Assembly (NCBI GenBank): GCA_963812245.1
Contig: CAWEUK010000002.1
Coordinates: 496,001 to 560,000 of the forward strand
Direction of reading: 5' to 3'
Source of the DNA: Salsipaludibacter sp963812245
GTDB lineage: Bacteria; Actinomycetota; Nitriliruptoria; Nitriliruptorales; Nitriliruptoraceae
Length of the DNA: 64,000 nt
Part shown: positions 1 to 7,901 of the stretch, piece by piece
How positions within the stretch are numbered: the stretch's first letter is position 1
Layout of the letters: each line of letters starts with the position of its first letter
Translations under genes and position numbers: made by a program
Notes under the pieces: generated by a model
Told to the model about the DNA's origin: nothing
Database searches by the model: none
What the model saw: the letters and a program-made list of their open reading frames with translations, nothing else

Positions 1-5
1 CCGCC

Positions 6-311
6 ATGCATGCTTCATCCGCGCCCACTGCCGAACCGACCGTCGCACCCGCCAAGCCGGGCACGGTCACCGAGACGGTCACGCGCCCGGAACTCGACGA
101 TGGCGACCACGATCGCTTCGCGCACTACGTCGACAAGTCGAAGTTGACCGCTGCGTACGTCGAGGGGACGCCGGTGCGGGCGCTGTGCGGCAAGGTGTGG
201 GTGCCGACTCGCAACCCCGACCGCTACCCGGTGTGCCCGACCTGCCAGGAGATCGTCGACGCGCTCTTCGGATCCGATGACGACGGCCAGGACGGCAGCG
301 ACGACGAGTGA
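6..311 (+). CDS. DUF3039 family protein
   Basis: This 101-residue acidic protein matches the actinobacterial DUF3039 family, whose function is not established. The recognisable part is residues about 53-90: a VRALCGKVWVP strand, an NPDRYPVCP segment and a closing CQEIVDAL helix. The three cysteines (CGK, CPTC) resemble a small metal-binding knuckle. The first 40 residues are rich in Ala, Pro and Thr and are probably disordered; the tail is a run of Asp, Glu and Ser. Only five bases precede the ATG in this window, so an earlier start cannot be excluded. A 7-bp hairpin follows the stop codon. Confidence 0.82.
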   Translation: MHASSAPTAEPTVAPAKPGTVTETVTRPELDDGDHDRFAHYVDKSKLTAAYVEGTPVRALCGKVWVPTRNPDRYPVCPTCQEIVDALFGSDDDGQDGSDDE

Positions 312-312
312 C

Positions 313-336
313 CCGTCCGGCGGGGCTCACGGACGG
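313..336 (+). terminator. possible hairpin terminator after DUF3039 gene
   Basis: CCGTCCG (313-319) is complementary to CGGACGG (330-336) with a 10-base loop, immediately after the stop codon at 309-311. There is no T-run, as is common for hairpin terminators in GC-rich actinobacteria, so the role is inferred from position. Confidence 0.35.
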
Positions 337-392
337 CGGCGGTCGTTGTCCAATGGGGTGGGGGTGTCGGGGACAGGTGCGCGCCCATGACC

Positions 393-398
393 TACGGT
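393..398 (+). promoter_or_regulatory. -10 box TACGGT for the desaturase
   Basis: TACGGT fits the actinobacterial TANNNT -10 pattern and lies 27 bases before the ATG at 426. No convincing -35 element is visible. It belongs to a series of similar boxes in front of many genes in this window. Confidence 0.3.
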
Positions 399-425
399 GG
401 CGTAACCAGCCGCGGAAGATTGTGC

Positions 426-1364
426 ATGACCACCGAACTCGACCTGCTCAATGAACTGGAGCCGGAGGCCGAACGTCTCCTCAACCGACACCTGAGAGTC
501 ACCGAGGAGTGGTTCCCGCACGACTATGTGCCGTACTCGGTCGGTCGTGACTTCGACAAGGAGCCGTGGACGCCGGACCAGGCTCGCCTGTCCGGCGTCG
601 CCCGCACGGCGTTCTACGTCAACCTCATGACCGAGGACAACCTCCCCAGCTATCACCGCGAGATCCATCGCATGTTCGCCAAGAAGGACTCAGCCTGGAC
701 GAACTGGGTGCATCGCTGGACGGCCGAGGAAGGCCGTCACTCGATCGTTCTGCGCGACTACCTCGTCGTCACGCGCAACAGCGACCCGGTTGAACTGGAG
801 CGGGGCCGGATGGCCGTGATGGAACAGGGCTACGACCACCATGCTCGCGACACCCTGCATGGCATGGTGTACGTGTCGTTCCAGGAACTGGCCACGCGCA
901 TCTCCCATCGCAACACCGGCAAGTACAGCCAGGATCCGGTGGCCGATCGGATCATGGCCCGAATCGCCGCGGACGAGAACCTGCACATGGTCTTCTACCG
1001 CGACATGGTCACCGCCGCGATGGAGGTCGACCCGTCCGCCACGGTGATGGCCATCGTCGACGAGGTGCTGAACTTCGAGATGCCGGGTGCCGGCATGCCC
1101 GGGTTCAGTCGCAAGTCCCTGGAGATCGCCGACGCACAGATCTACGACCTGCGCGGGCATGTCGACGACGTCGTCTGGCCGTTGTTGCGCAAGTGGAAGG
1201 TCTTCCACGTCGAGGGCCTCGACGACGCGGCCGAGCAACGTCGAACCCAGTTGGCCACGGCCCTCGCGGAGATGGACACGCAGGCCACCACGCAGCGTGA
1301 GAAGTTCGCGCGGCGGCGTGAGCGCCTCGCGCGGCGGGATGCCAACGCCACCGCCAACGCCTGA
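426..1364 (+). CDS. acyl-ACP desaturase (ferritin-like di-iron)
   Basis: This 312-residue soluble enzyme belongs to the plant-type stearoyl-ACP desaturase family, which includes mycobacterial DesA1/DesA2 and inserts a cis double bond into acyl-ACP using a di-iron centre and O2. The iron-binding helices are visible: EEGRH at residues 101-105 and DENLH at 183-187, with a further Glu in the TEDN helix near residue 70. The last 40 residues form a basic coiled-coil-like tail. The ATG at 426 is preferred to one at 387 because the extension is unlike the family and would cover the TACGGT box. It probably acts in the cytoplasm in unsaturated fatty acid synthesis. The exact regiospecificity cannot be read from sequence. 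Confidence 0.9.
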   Translation: MTTELDLLNELEPEAERLLNRHLRVTEEWFPHDYVPYSVGRDFDKEPWTPDQARLSGVARTAFYVNLMTEDNLPSYHREIHRMFAKKDSAWTNWVHRWTAEEGRHSIVLRDYLVVTRNSDPVELERGRMAVMEQGYDHHARDTLHGMVYVSFQELATRISHRNTGKYSQDPVADRIMARIAADENLHMVFYRDMVTAAMEVDPSATVMAIVDEVLNFEMPGAGMPGFSRKSLEIADAQIYDLRGHVDDVVWPLLRKWKVFHVEGLDDAAEQRRTQLATALAEMDTQATTQREKFARRRERLARRDANATANA

Positions 1365-1600
1365 GCGCACGCCCCGATCGCCTGCTGAGCCCAGCGGCCG
1401 AGCACGGGGCGCACGCCCGCAACGGCCGCGCAACCCCGGGGTGCGGGCCATCGTCGGACCGGGTGCCCGGGCCGGCTGGGAGCGTGCAGCGAGCCCGCAG
1501 GTGCTGTCAGCGCAGGTTTGCCGGCGCACCAATCCGGAGGTCGGCGACCGCCGAACTCCATGAGAACCCTCACACGAACCCGAGGCACGCGCACCGCTCG

Positions 1601-1626
1601 GGAACATTTTCACCAAGTCGAACGTT
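1601..1626 (+). promoter_or_regulatory. candidate ECF-sigma promoter of carD
   Basis: GGAAC at 1601-1605 and GTT at 1624-1626 are separated by exactly 18 bases. This matches the actinobacterial stress ECF pattern (SigH/SigE-type GGAAC-N18/19-GTT). The motif lies 28 bases before the carD ATG. The assignment rests on consensus match and position only. Confidence 0.42.
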
Positions 1627-1654
1627 TGAGCAGGTACGCAGGAAGGCCACGTGC

Positions 1655-2167
1655 ATGTCAGTCACCCATTATGTCCACCCGATCCACGGCATCTGCCGCA
1701 AGATCGGTACGCAGGTACGCGACTTCGGAGACGAATCGCGCACCTACGTCGAGTTGCGCGTCGACGCGTCGCCGTCGGGCCGTCCAGCCCTGTCGGTGCT
1801 GCTGCCCGAGGAGGAAATCCTCGAGCACGTCCGCGAAACCGTCGAGCCAGCCGTCGCCAAGGCCGCAATGGCTGCCATCCAGGACGGTGAGGATTCACCG
1901 ATCGTGACCGCCGGTTCCTGGCGGTCGCGGGTTGCGCGCAGCGAAGCCGCCATCAACGAGGGCGACCTCGCCAAGCTCGCCCGGGTGTATCGCGACCTCG
2001 AACTGCGCCACGCCGAGCGCGGCCTGTCCAACACCGAACGCCAGACCGCCGACAAGATCCACGACCTGATCGTGGGCGAGTTGGTCGGCGCCTTCGGGTG
2101 GGACGTCGACCGCGCCGTCTCCGAGGTGGCATCCCGCCTCGGTCCGGTGCAACTCCAGGCCGCCTGA
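1655..2167 (+). CDS. carD: CarD/CdnL-type RNA polymerase-binding regulator
   Basis: This 170-residue protein has the two-part CarD_CdnL_TRCF organisation. An N-terminal Tudor-like RNAP-beta-interaction domain (residues about 5-60, opening HYVHPIHGICRKIG) is followed by an all-helical DNA-binding domain with WRSRVARSEAAINEGD and RDLELRHAERGLSNTE, as in mycobacterial CarD and Myxococcus CdnL. These proteins stabilise the open promoter complex, often at rRNA promoters. A Trp (residue about 86) sits where CarD uses a Trp wedge at the upstream edge of the bubble. The ATG at 1655 gives the family length. The gene stands alone, preceded by an ECF-like promoter and followed by a strong hairpin. Confidence 0.85.
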   Translation: MSVTHYVHPIHGICRKIGTQVRDFGDESRTYVELRVDASPSGRPALSVLLPEEEILEHVRETVEPAVAKAAMAAIQDGEDSPIVTAGSWRSRVARSEAAINEGDLAKLARVYRDLELRHAERGLSNTERQTADKIHDLIVGELVGAFGWDVDRAVSEVASRLGPVQLQAA

Positions 2168-2184
2168 CCGCGACCACGACACAC

Positions 2185-2213
2185 GACACCCCGCCGATGC
2201 ACGGCGGGGTGTC
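2185..2213 (+). terminator. strong hairpin terminator after carD
   Basis: A perfect 11-bp stem (GACACCCCGCC at 2185-2195, GGCGGGGTGTC at 2203-2213) with a 7-base loop lies 17 bases after the carD stop. A further ACAC/GTGT pairing can extend it with a small bulge. No T-run follows. Confidence 0.65.
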
Positions 2214-2364
2214 CTCGTGTGTGCGGGTTCCGGATCTCGAGCATCCGGATCGTGAGGATCGGGATCCGAGGAATCGGGGGTACCGTGCGCTCGGCCGACG
2301 CGGAAACGCCCACAGACGTCGTCGTGCAAAATTCTCCCTCCACTTCTCCCCGTCAGGTTCGTGC

Positions 2365-4623
2365 ATGCAGGCCCGTGGCCGCTTCTCCCCCCACCCTCGC
2401 GGTTTCGGATTCGTCGACTTCGACGAACCACAGACCCTGACCGACGACGACGGCGCGTCGGTCACGACCGACTCCGGGTTCGTTCCTCCTGACCTGGCCA
2501 GCGGGTGGATCGCGGACGACCGGGTCGAGGCCACGGTCGAACTCGACGATCGCCAACGCGTCAACGTGACCGGTCTGGCCCTCGTTGCCCGCACACGCAA
2601 GTTCGTCGTCGGACGGGTCGCCACGTTCGCCGGAACCACGTCGGTGCTGCCCGATGCCCGGCTGGGGTCGGGGCGCCTGCCGTTGTCCAATGCGCTGGCC
2701 GCCAAACTGGTGCGCGTCGACGATCGCCAGGTCGTGGTCACCACCGGCACCGCCGAGGACGGCACCGCCACGGCGCAGTCACTGGTCGCCGGCCCCACGC
2801 CCATCGGGGCGCCAGCAGCGATCCGCGCGCGTGCGGTCACCGTGGCGCACGGTGGCGTGTCGCCGGACGTGATCACGCCCACCCCCACCGATGTCGGACT
2901 GCCGATGGCCGAAGCCGTCGGCAACGCCCTGCGCACGCTGGGCCACCTCGCCAGCGGCCGACCGGGACTTGCTGCCGGACTGGACTCCGCCGGGACCATC
3001 CCGGGCGTGACCATGGCGGGCTTCGATCGCCGCGAGGAGGTCGTGGTCACCATCGACGACGACCGCTCGCGAGACCTCGACGATGCCTTGGTGGCGGCGT
3101 GGGACGGGGACCCGGCGTCACCCGTCTCGGTTGCCGTGCACATCGCCGACGCCGCGTCGGCCGTGGGCATCGACTCGCCGGCCGACCGCTATGCGGCCAC
3201 CATGGCCACCACGACCTACCTGGCCGTCGGTGGGACCGCGCCGATGCTCGACCCGGCGCTGTCCGAGGACGCCCTGAGCCTGCTGCCCGGCGTCGATCGC
3301 AGCGTCCTTTCCGTGGACTTCCAGGTGGCCTCGGACGGCACGCTGTCCGACGTCGCGGTCAACCTCGGCATCATCAACGTGACGGCGCGGTTGTCCTACG
3401 CCGCCGTGGACGCCTTCCTGGCCTCGGTCGACGAACACGAACTGCGACGGGGCGAACACGGTCCCAACGGTGCCGGCGAGGACGACGTCGACCAGGTGGC
3501 CGGCTGCGTGGTCGCCCTGGCCGAGGCGGCCCGGCGCCTGGGCGTCGAGCGGGACGCCCGCGACACGCTCGACGGGTTGTTCCTGCCGGCTGCACTGGAG
3601 GCCGCCATCGTCGACGGCAAGATCCGCGCCATCGACGCCGACCCCCACCCGCGTGCCCAGCACGTGGTGGAACGCCTGATGGTTGCGACCAACGAACTGG
3701 TCGCGACGTGGGGGATCGAACACGATGTCCCGATGCTGTACCGCACCCACCTCGGATTCGACCCCGAGCGTGTGGCGGCGGTCACGGCTGCCGGTGCCGC
3801 TGCCGGGATCGACCTGGCCTCGCCGCCGTCCCCGGCGGCCGTCATGACCGCCGTGACCCAGCTGCGTGCCGCCGGGTCCGACGAGTTGGCCGACCTGCTG
3901 GCCACCGCGGCTGCCGGCGCCGTCGCCCGCGCCACGACGTCGGCCGTGCCCAGCGGTCACGAGGGCCTCGACGCGGCTGCCTACACCCAGTTCACGTCCC
4001 CGATCCGCCGCTACACCGACCTGGTCGTGCACCGCCAGGTCCGGGCCGCGCTGGCGGGTGAGGACCTGCCCTACGGTCCCGACCGGCTCGCTGCCCTGGC
4101 CGGGTGGCTCGACATTCGATCCGGTGCGGCCGGCCATGCACAGGCTCTGGAGCGCACCGCCCTGTGGTCGGTCCTGCTGGAACGTGGCGCCGTGTCGTGG
4201 CCGGCAACGGCCATCGTGACGGGGTTGTCGCCCAACGGTGCCCGCGTCCGGCTGCCCATCGCCGGCGTCGGCGGCTTCATCGCGGCCAACCGGTTCGACA
4301 AGGACCAGCGCGCCCTGCGGGTCAGCGAGGACGGGACGCGCACCGAGGACGGGTCGCTGGTGCTCGGCCAGCGCATCGACGTCAAGCTCGACCGCATCGA
4401 TCCGCTCGGCCGGGCAGACTTCCGACCGACCGGTGCATGGAGGCGGGAGCACGCCGACCGGCCGAACGAACTGGCCGCGAGCCTGGCGAATCCGGCCGAC
4501 GTCGTGACCACGACCGTGGCGGCCCCCAGTGACGCGGCATCGGCGGCCTCGACGTCCGACGATGCCGTCGCGCCGACCGTCGACACGAGTGCTGCTGCGC
4601 AGCCGGCGTTGTCTGGCGAGTGA
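2365..4623 (+). CDS. RNB-domain exoribonuclease (RNase II/R family)
   Basis: This 752-residue protein is a 3'-to-5' hydrolytic exoribonuclease. An OB-fold-like N-terminal part (opening RFSPHPRGFGFV, as in cold-shock domains of RNase R) precedes the RNB catalytic domain. The magnesium-binding acidic cluster is TIDDDRSRDLDDA at about residues 228-240. Further landmarks are PMLDP..LSEDALSL and YTQFTSPIRRYTDL near residues 545-558. The C-terminal 150 residues hold an S1-like region and an Ala/Thr-rich tail. The ATG at 2365 starts exactly at the conserved N-terminus. It overlaps the next gene by the GTGA arrangement at 4620-4623, so the two are probably cotranscribed. RNase II versus RNase R cannot be settled here. 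Confidence 0.9.
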   Translation: MQARGRFSPHPRGFGFVDFDEPQTLTDDDGASVTTDSGFVPPDLASGWIADDRVEATVELDDRQRVNVTGLALVARTRKFVVGRVATFAGTTSVLPDARLGSGRLPLSNALAAKLVRVDDRQVVVTTGTAEDGTATAQSLVAGPTPIGAPAAIRARAVTVAHGGVSPDVITPTPTDVGLPMAEAVGNALRTLGHLASGRPGLAAGLDSAGTIPGVTMAGFDRREEVVVTIDDDRSRDLDDALVAAWDGDPASPVSVAVHIADAASAVGIDSPADRYAATMATTTYLAVGGTAPMLDPALSEDALSLLPGVDRSVLSVDFQVASDGTLSDVAVNLGIINVTARLSYAAVDAFLASVDEHELRRGEHGPNGAGEDDVDQVAGCVVALAEAARRLGVERDARDTLDGLFLPAALEAAIVDGKIRAIDADPHPRAQHVVERLMVATNELVATWGIEHDVPMLYRTHLGFDPERVAAVTAAGAAAGIDLASPPSPAAVMTAVTQLRAAGSDELADLLATAAAGAVARATTSAVPSGHEGLDAAAYTQFTSPIRRYTDLVVHRQVRAALAGEDLPYGPDRLAALAGWLDIRSGAAGHAQALERTALWSVLLERGAVSWPATAIVTGLSPNGARVRLPIAGVGGFIAANRFDKDQRALRVSEDGTRTEDGSLVLGQRIDVKLDRIDPLGRADFRPTGAWRREHADRPNELAASLANPADVVTTTVAAPSDAASAASTSDDAVAPTVDTSAAAQPALSGE

Positions 4624-5618
4624 ACGGCCCGGGGCCTCGCAGCGGCGGGCCGACTGGCCCCGCGGCGGTCGACCATGGTGCCCGCGCCGCCGTGGTCGGG
4701 CCCACCGTGGCCGACGAGTCGCGACGGGGCATGGTCTACGGCGTCTCGGCCTACCTGCTGTGGGGCGCCTTCCCGCTCTACTGGGCCGTGTTCTCGCAGT
4801 GGCCGGCGGTGGAGGTGCTGGCCCATCGGGTGGTCTGGTCGTTGGTGTTCTGCCTGGTCGTGCTGGCAGTGCAGGGTCGCCTGTCGCACCTGCGAGCCAT
4901 GGCGCGTCGTGACGTGGCGGTGCTGGCTGCCGCCTCGGCGCTCATCAGCCTGAACTGGTGGGTGTTCATCTGGGCGACCGGCCATGGTCGGGTCGTCGAG
5001 GCCAGCCTGGGCTACTTCATCACGCCGTTGGTCAACGTGGTGCTGGGCGTCGTCGTCAAGCGCGAACGCCTGCGCCCGTTCCAGGTCGGCGTGGTGGTGG
5101 TCGCGGCCGCGGGCGTGGCGGTCCTGACGTGGCACGTCGGCGCCGTGCCCTGGGTCGCGCTGGCGCTGGCCGTGTCGTTCGGGCTCTACGGGCTGGCCAA
5201 GTCGACGGTGCGGGTCCCCGCCCTGGAGGGGCTGACGGTCGAGACGGGGATCGCGTTCCTCCCGGCCATGGCCGTCATCGTGATGGCGGGAGGCGGGGGG
5301 ATCCTGGCCAGCGGACAGCCACTGGACACGAGCCTTGCGCTCCTGGCGGGTCCGGTCACGGCGATCCCGCTGCTGCTGTTCGCCGGCGCCACGCGGCGAT
5401 TGCCCCTGGCGACGGTGGGGCTGCTGCAGTACCTGGCCCCCACACTGCAGTTGCTTGTCGGCATCGCCGTGCTCGACGAACCGTTCGACATCGGGCGGCT
5501 GGTGGGGTTCGCCATCATCTGGGTGGCACTGGCGATGTTCGCCGTCGACGGTGCGCGTCACGCTCGCCTTGCCCGCCAGGCCCGACGCGACCGGGACAGC
5601 GGCATGCTGGTCCGCTGA
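4620..5618 (+). CDS. rarD: RarD-type EamA family transporter
   Basis: This 332-residue integral membrane protein has the DMT/EamA fold, two repeats of five helices. RarD-specific segments are LLWGAFPLYWAV, LISLNWWVFIWA, LGYFITPLVNV and GLLQYLAPTLQL. RarD is named after chloramphenicol sensitivity, but its substrate is unknown. The GTG at 4620 overlaps the upstream stop codon (GTGA), which suggests translational coupling to the exoribonuclease gene. An internal ATG at 4731 sits just before the first membrane helix and is an alternative start; the first 37 residues look disordered and not membrane-embedded. A perfect 10-bp hairpin downstream probably ends the transcript. Confidence 0.87.
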   Translation: MNGPGPRSGGPTGPAAVDHGARAAVVGPTVADESRRGMVYGVSAYLLWGAFPLYWAVFSQWPAVEVLAHRVVWSLVFCLVVLAVQGRLSHLRAMARRDVAVLAAASALISLNWWVFIWATGHGRVVEASLGYFITPLVNVVLGVVVKRERLRPFQVGVVVVAAAGVAVLTWHVGAVPWVALALAVSFGLYGLAKSTVRVPALEGLTVETGIAFLPAMAVIVMAGGGGILASGQPLDTSLALLAGPVTAIPLLLFAGATRRLPLATVGLLQYLAPTLQLLVGIAVLDEPFDIGRLVGFAIIWVALAMFAVDGARHARLARQARRDRDSGMLVR

Positions 5619-5720
5619 GGTCGGGGTCGCGACGGGGTCGCGCCGCGCGCGACACCGCACTCGATTCGTGGCGGCGGGTGATGCTGAGCGGCGCTGCGTG
5701 CAGCGACCACGATGCACGAC

Positions 5721-5744
5721 GTCCAGCCTGCGGACAGGCTGGAC
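5721..5744. terminator. bidirectional hairpin between convergent genes
   Basis: GTCCAGCCTG (5721-5730) and CAGGCTGGAC (5735-5744) form a perfect 10-bp stem with a CGGA tetraloop. It lies between the rightward rarD and the leftward BldC-like gene, where it can serve both transcripts. Confidence 0.65.
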
Positions 5745-5805
5745 GCATGCAACACGAAGGGTTGCCCCAGTCGTGGCGGATCGATCGGCGGGCGGCCGCC
5801 GACGA

Positions 5806-6036
5806 TCAGGAGCTGGTGGTCTCCGCGGCCGTGGGATAGAGGTGCTCGAGGTCACCAGGCTGGATCAGGGCGCCATCGATGAAGCGCTCGACATCAGCGG
5901 ACTTGAGCCTGATCACGCGACCGAACTTGTACGCCTTGATCTGGCCCTCGTCGATCAGGCGATACACGGTGCGCGTGGTGAGGCCGAGGTGACGTGCTGC
6001 CTCTTTCGTGCTCAGCCATTCGATTTCACTGGACAT
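5806..6036 (-). CDS. BldC/excisionase-type helix-turn-helix protein
   Basis: This 76-residue protein is a single MerR-like winged helix-turn-helix of the excisionase/BldC type. The recognition part is LSTKEAARHLGLTTRTVYRLI followed by the wing KAYKFGRVIR. Such proteins bind DNA, often cooperatively, and some (BldC) act as global regulators rather than phage excisionases. No phage genes are nearby, so a regulatory role is more likely. An AGGAG ribosome site lies six bases before the ATG at 6036. It is a paralogue of the protein at 61741-61950, with the same TVYRLI..G..KA...GR..R core. The long upstream gap holds dyads that could be its targets. Confidence 0.82.
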   Translation of the reverse strand: MSSEIEWLSTKEAARHLGLTTRTVYRLIDEGQIKAYKFGRVIRLKSADVERFIDGALIQPGDLEHLYPTAAETTSS

Positions 6037-6434
6037 TGCTCACTCCTGGACTGACGTGCAGTGTGACGAGCAAGACGATCGCTTCGCCCATCGTTGCTGA
6101 CGACTCATGGGGGGCAATTCATGGTATGCAACGAAATGACGAGAAACAAGCCCGAGTGCCTCCCGCGTCCGTCTTCCCCCGGATCGTGCGACGGCGATGT
6201 CGTTGCATCTGCAATTGCCAGTGTGGCACACGGTTGCATCACGTGCAAGCACGGGACTCGTGGATCACACGCAGGACCCGACTGGGCCCGCCTGGGCCCG
6301 ACTGGCCAGGCGTCGGCGCTGCCCCACTTGTCCACCGCTGCGGAAGTGGCCCGCATCCCGGTCACGGCTGCTCGAACCCAACCATGGCACAGCCGCTATT
6401 CTCGCGTCCCGAGCCTTCCCGAGCTGAGGTCGTC
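6037..6434. other. 398-bp gene-free region with dyads
   Basis: This gap separates the divergent BldC-like gene (left) and a small membrane protein gene (right). I see no coding frame with family resemblance. It contains two TTGCA...TGCAA dyads (6203-6248), a further TGCAA at 6127-6131 and a TATTCT -10-like box at 6397-6402, so it is most likely a double promoter region. Confidence 0.5.
6203..6248. promoter_or_regulatory. paired TTGCA/TGCAA dyads, candidate operator
   Basis: TTGCA-N2-TGCAA (6203-6214) and TTGCA-N5-TGCAA (6234-6248) share the GTTGCATC left half. Their centres are about 32 bases apart, roughly three helical turns. The arrangement resembles a cooperative regulator site between divergent genes. 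Confidence 0.35.
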
Positions 6435-6761
6435 ATGCGCCGCCTGCAGAAGATGTTGATGCTGTCCCTGGCCGCAGTGGCCCTGGTGGTGCTGCCCGTC
6501 CAGCTCGCAGCGGCCGACGAGTTGCCGGCTGACCGGTCGGTGGTGGCGACCCAGGCCGAACTGCCCGAGGACTTCGTGGGCGCCACGCCCGGAGATGCCA
6601 ACGCCAGCGAGAACGAGTATCGCCCGCCCGACTACGAGCCCAACTTCCTGTGGGGTGCGGCCGTGGGGCTGACCGCGATCGTCGTGGTGTCGCTGGGCCT
6701 GGTCGGGCTGCTCTACTGGGCCATGGTGGTGCGCCCCAAGCAGCACGGGGCAGCTGCCTGA
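6435..6761 (+). CDS. small secreted/membrane-anchored protein
   Basis: I do not recognise the family of this 108-residue protein. It has a clear N-terminal signal peptide (basic MRRLQK, then a hydrophobic stretch ending in Ala-rich QLAAADE). An acidic extracytoplasmic segment of about 45 residues follows, then one transmembrane helix near residues 73-97 and a short basic tail (VVRPKQHG). It would therefore sit in the membrane with its acidic part outside. A GAGG-like ribosome site lies about seven bases before the ATG at 6435. It precedes the zincin-tilS-hpt group but is separated from it by 133 bases. Confidence 0.7.
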   Translation: MRRLQKMLMLSLAAVALVVLPVQLAAADELPADRSVVATQAELPEDFVGATPGDANASENEYRPPDYEPNFLWGAAVGLTAIVVVSLGLVGLLYWAMVVRPKQHGAAA

Positions 6762-6894
6762 GCCTCGACCTGAGCCTCGACCCGGGCACGCCGATCCACC
6801 TCGGCTTCGGCTCGTGACCCCGGCCCCAGCCCTCGTCCCGCCAGACCGGTGCCGACTGACCGGGTTCATCCACGACTGCTGACTGGACCGATCG

Positions 6895-7899
6895 ATGCTG
6901 GACACCCGCACGGCCTTGACGACTGCTCGCCTGTTCATGCCCGGAGGGGTGTCCGACGCCGACGCCGCCGCAGACCTGCAGCGCCGAGTGGCGGCCGAGT
7001 GGGACGAGTTGGACGCGGCTGCACGAGGGTGGAGTCGCCTGGGGACTGCGCTGCCGCCCACGCGTGGCCGGGTGGTCGGTCGCATGGGCTGGATCCGCGC
7101 CAACCTCGACACCATCGTTCCCATCACGGAACTGGTCGCGGCCCGCCTGGAGCGAAGCGCACCGGGAGCCCGCAGGGTCATGTCGGTCCAGGTCGGGGCC
7201 CTGTTCGGGCTGCTGTCCACCAAGGTGTTGGGCCAGTTCGTCCTGCCGTTGGCCGGGCCGGGCTCGGGCCAGTTGCTGATCGTGGGGCCCAACGTGCTCA
7301 GCCTGGCCACGGACTTCGGCGACGTGGCCGACGACCTGCGGCGCAGCGTGCTGGTCCACGAGATCGTGCACCGCCTGCAGTTCGACGGCACGGACTGGCT
7401 CGGCCAGTACCTGCGTGACCTGCTCGCCGAGTACGTCGAGCACACGGACCTGCAGCCCGACCGGGTGAAGGAACTGGGTGCGAGATTGCCCGAGGCGCTG
7501 CGGGAAGCCGTGGCGTCCGGGTCCCCGGAGCCGCTCATGAACGCCATCCTCACCCCGCCGCAGCAGGAACTGATGGAGCGCGCCCAGGGGTTGATGAGCC
7601 TGCTGGAGGGGCATGGCAACGCGGCCATGTCGTTGGGTTCTGAGGGCGTCGTCGACGATCCCGAAGCAGTCCGCCAGGCCCTGGAGTCCCGGCGTGGGGA
7701 CCTGACGTCCAAGGTGCTGACCGCCGTTGCCGGCATGGACATGAAACGACGCCAGTACGTCGATGGGGAGGCATTCGTCCGGGCGGTGGTGGATCGCGAG
7801 GGCATCGATGGGCTCAATCGGGCCTTCGCCAGCCCCGAGAACCTGCCGAGCAAGGACGAGATCGCCGATCCCGCAGCATGGCTGCACCGAACGGCCTGA
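6895..7899 (+). CDS. DUF2342 zinc-dependent metalloprotease-like protein
   Basis: This 334-residue protein belongs to the actinobacterial DUF2342 family of putative zincins. The HExxH signature is HEIVH at residues 155-159, inside SVLVHEIVHRLQF. Its position immediately before tilS and hpt is the same as that of Rv3626c in Mycobacterium tuberculosis, which supports orthology. No signal peptide is visible, so it is probably cytoplasmic. Substrates are unknown. The stop codon lies two bases before the preferred tilS start, and the two genes are almost certainly cotranscribed. The related F420-biosynthesis-associated family is an alternative label. Confidence 0.85.
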   Translation: MLDTRTALTTARLFMPGGVSDADAAADLQRRVAAEWDELDAAARGWSRLGTALPPTRGRVVGRMGWIRANLDTIVPITELVAARLERSAPGARRVMSVQVGALFGLLSTKVLGQFVLPLAGPGSGQLLIVGPNVLSLATDFGDVADDLRRSVLVHEIVHRLQFDGTDWLGQYLRDLLAEYVEHTDLQPDRVKELGARLPEALREAVASGSPEPLMNAILTPPQQELMERAQGLMSLLEGHGNAAMSLGSEGVVDDPEAVRQALESRRGDLTSKVLTAVAGMDMKRRQYVDGEAFVRAVVDREGIDGLNRAFASPENLPSKDEIADPAAWLHRTA

Positions 7900-7901
7900 C
7901 C

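Noticed and set aside
690..1616. Long leftward frame opposite the desaturase gene
   Set aside because: It is a typical antisense frame caused by high third-position GC; it resembles no family and lies over a clear gene.
5806..6036. Excisionase-like protein as a sign of a prophage
   Set aside because: No integrase, attachment site or other phage gene is nearby, and BldC-type chromosomal regulators share this fold.
6759..6783. Direct repeat GAGCCTCGACC after the small membrane protein gene
   Set aside because: Two copies only, across the stop codon, with no flanking element; likely chance duplication.
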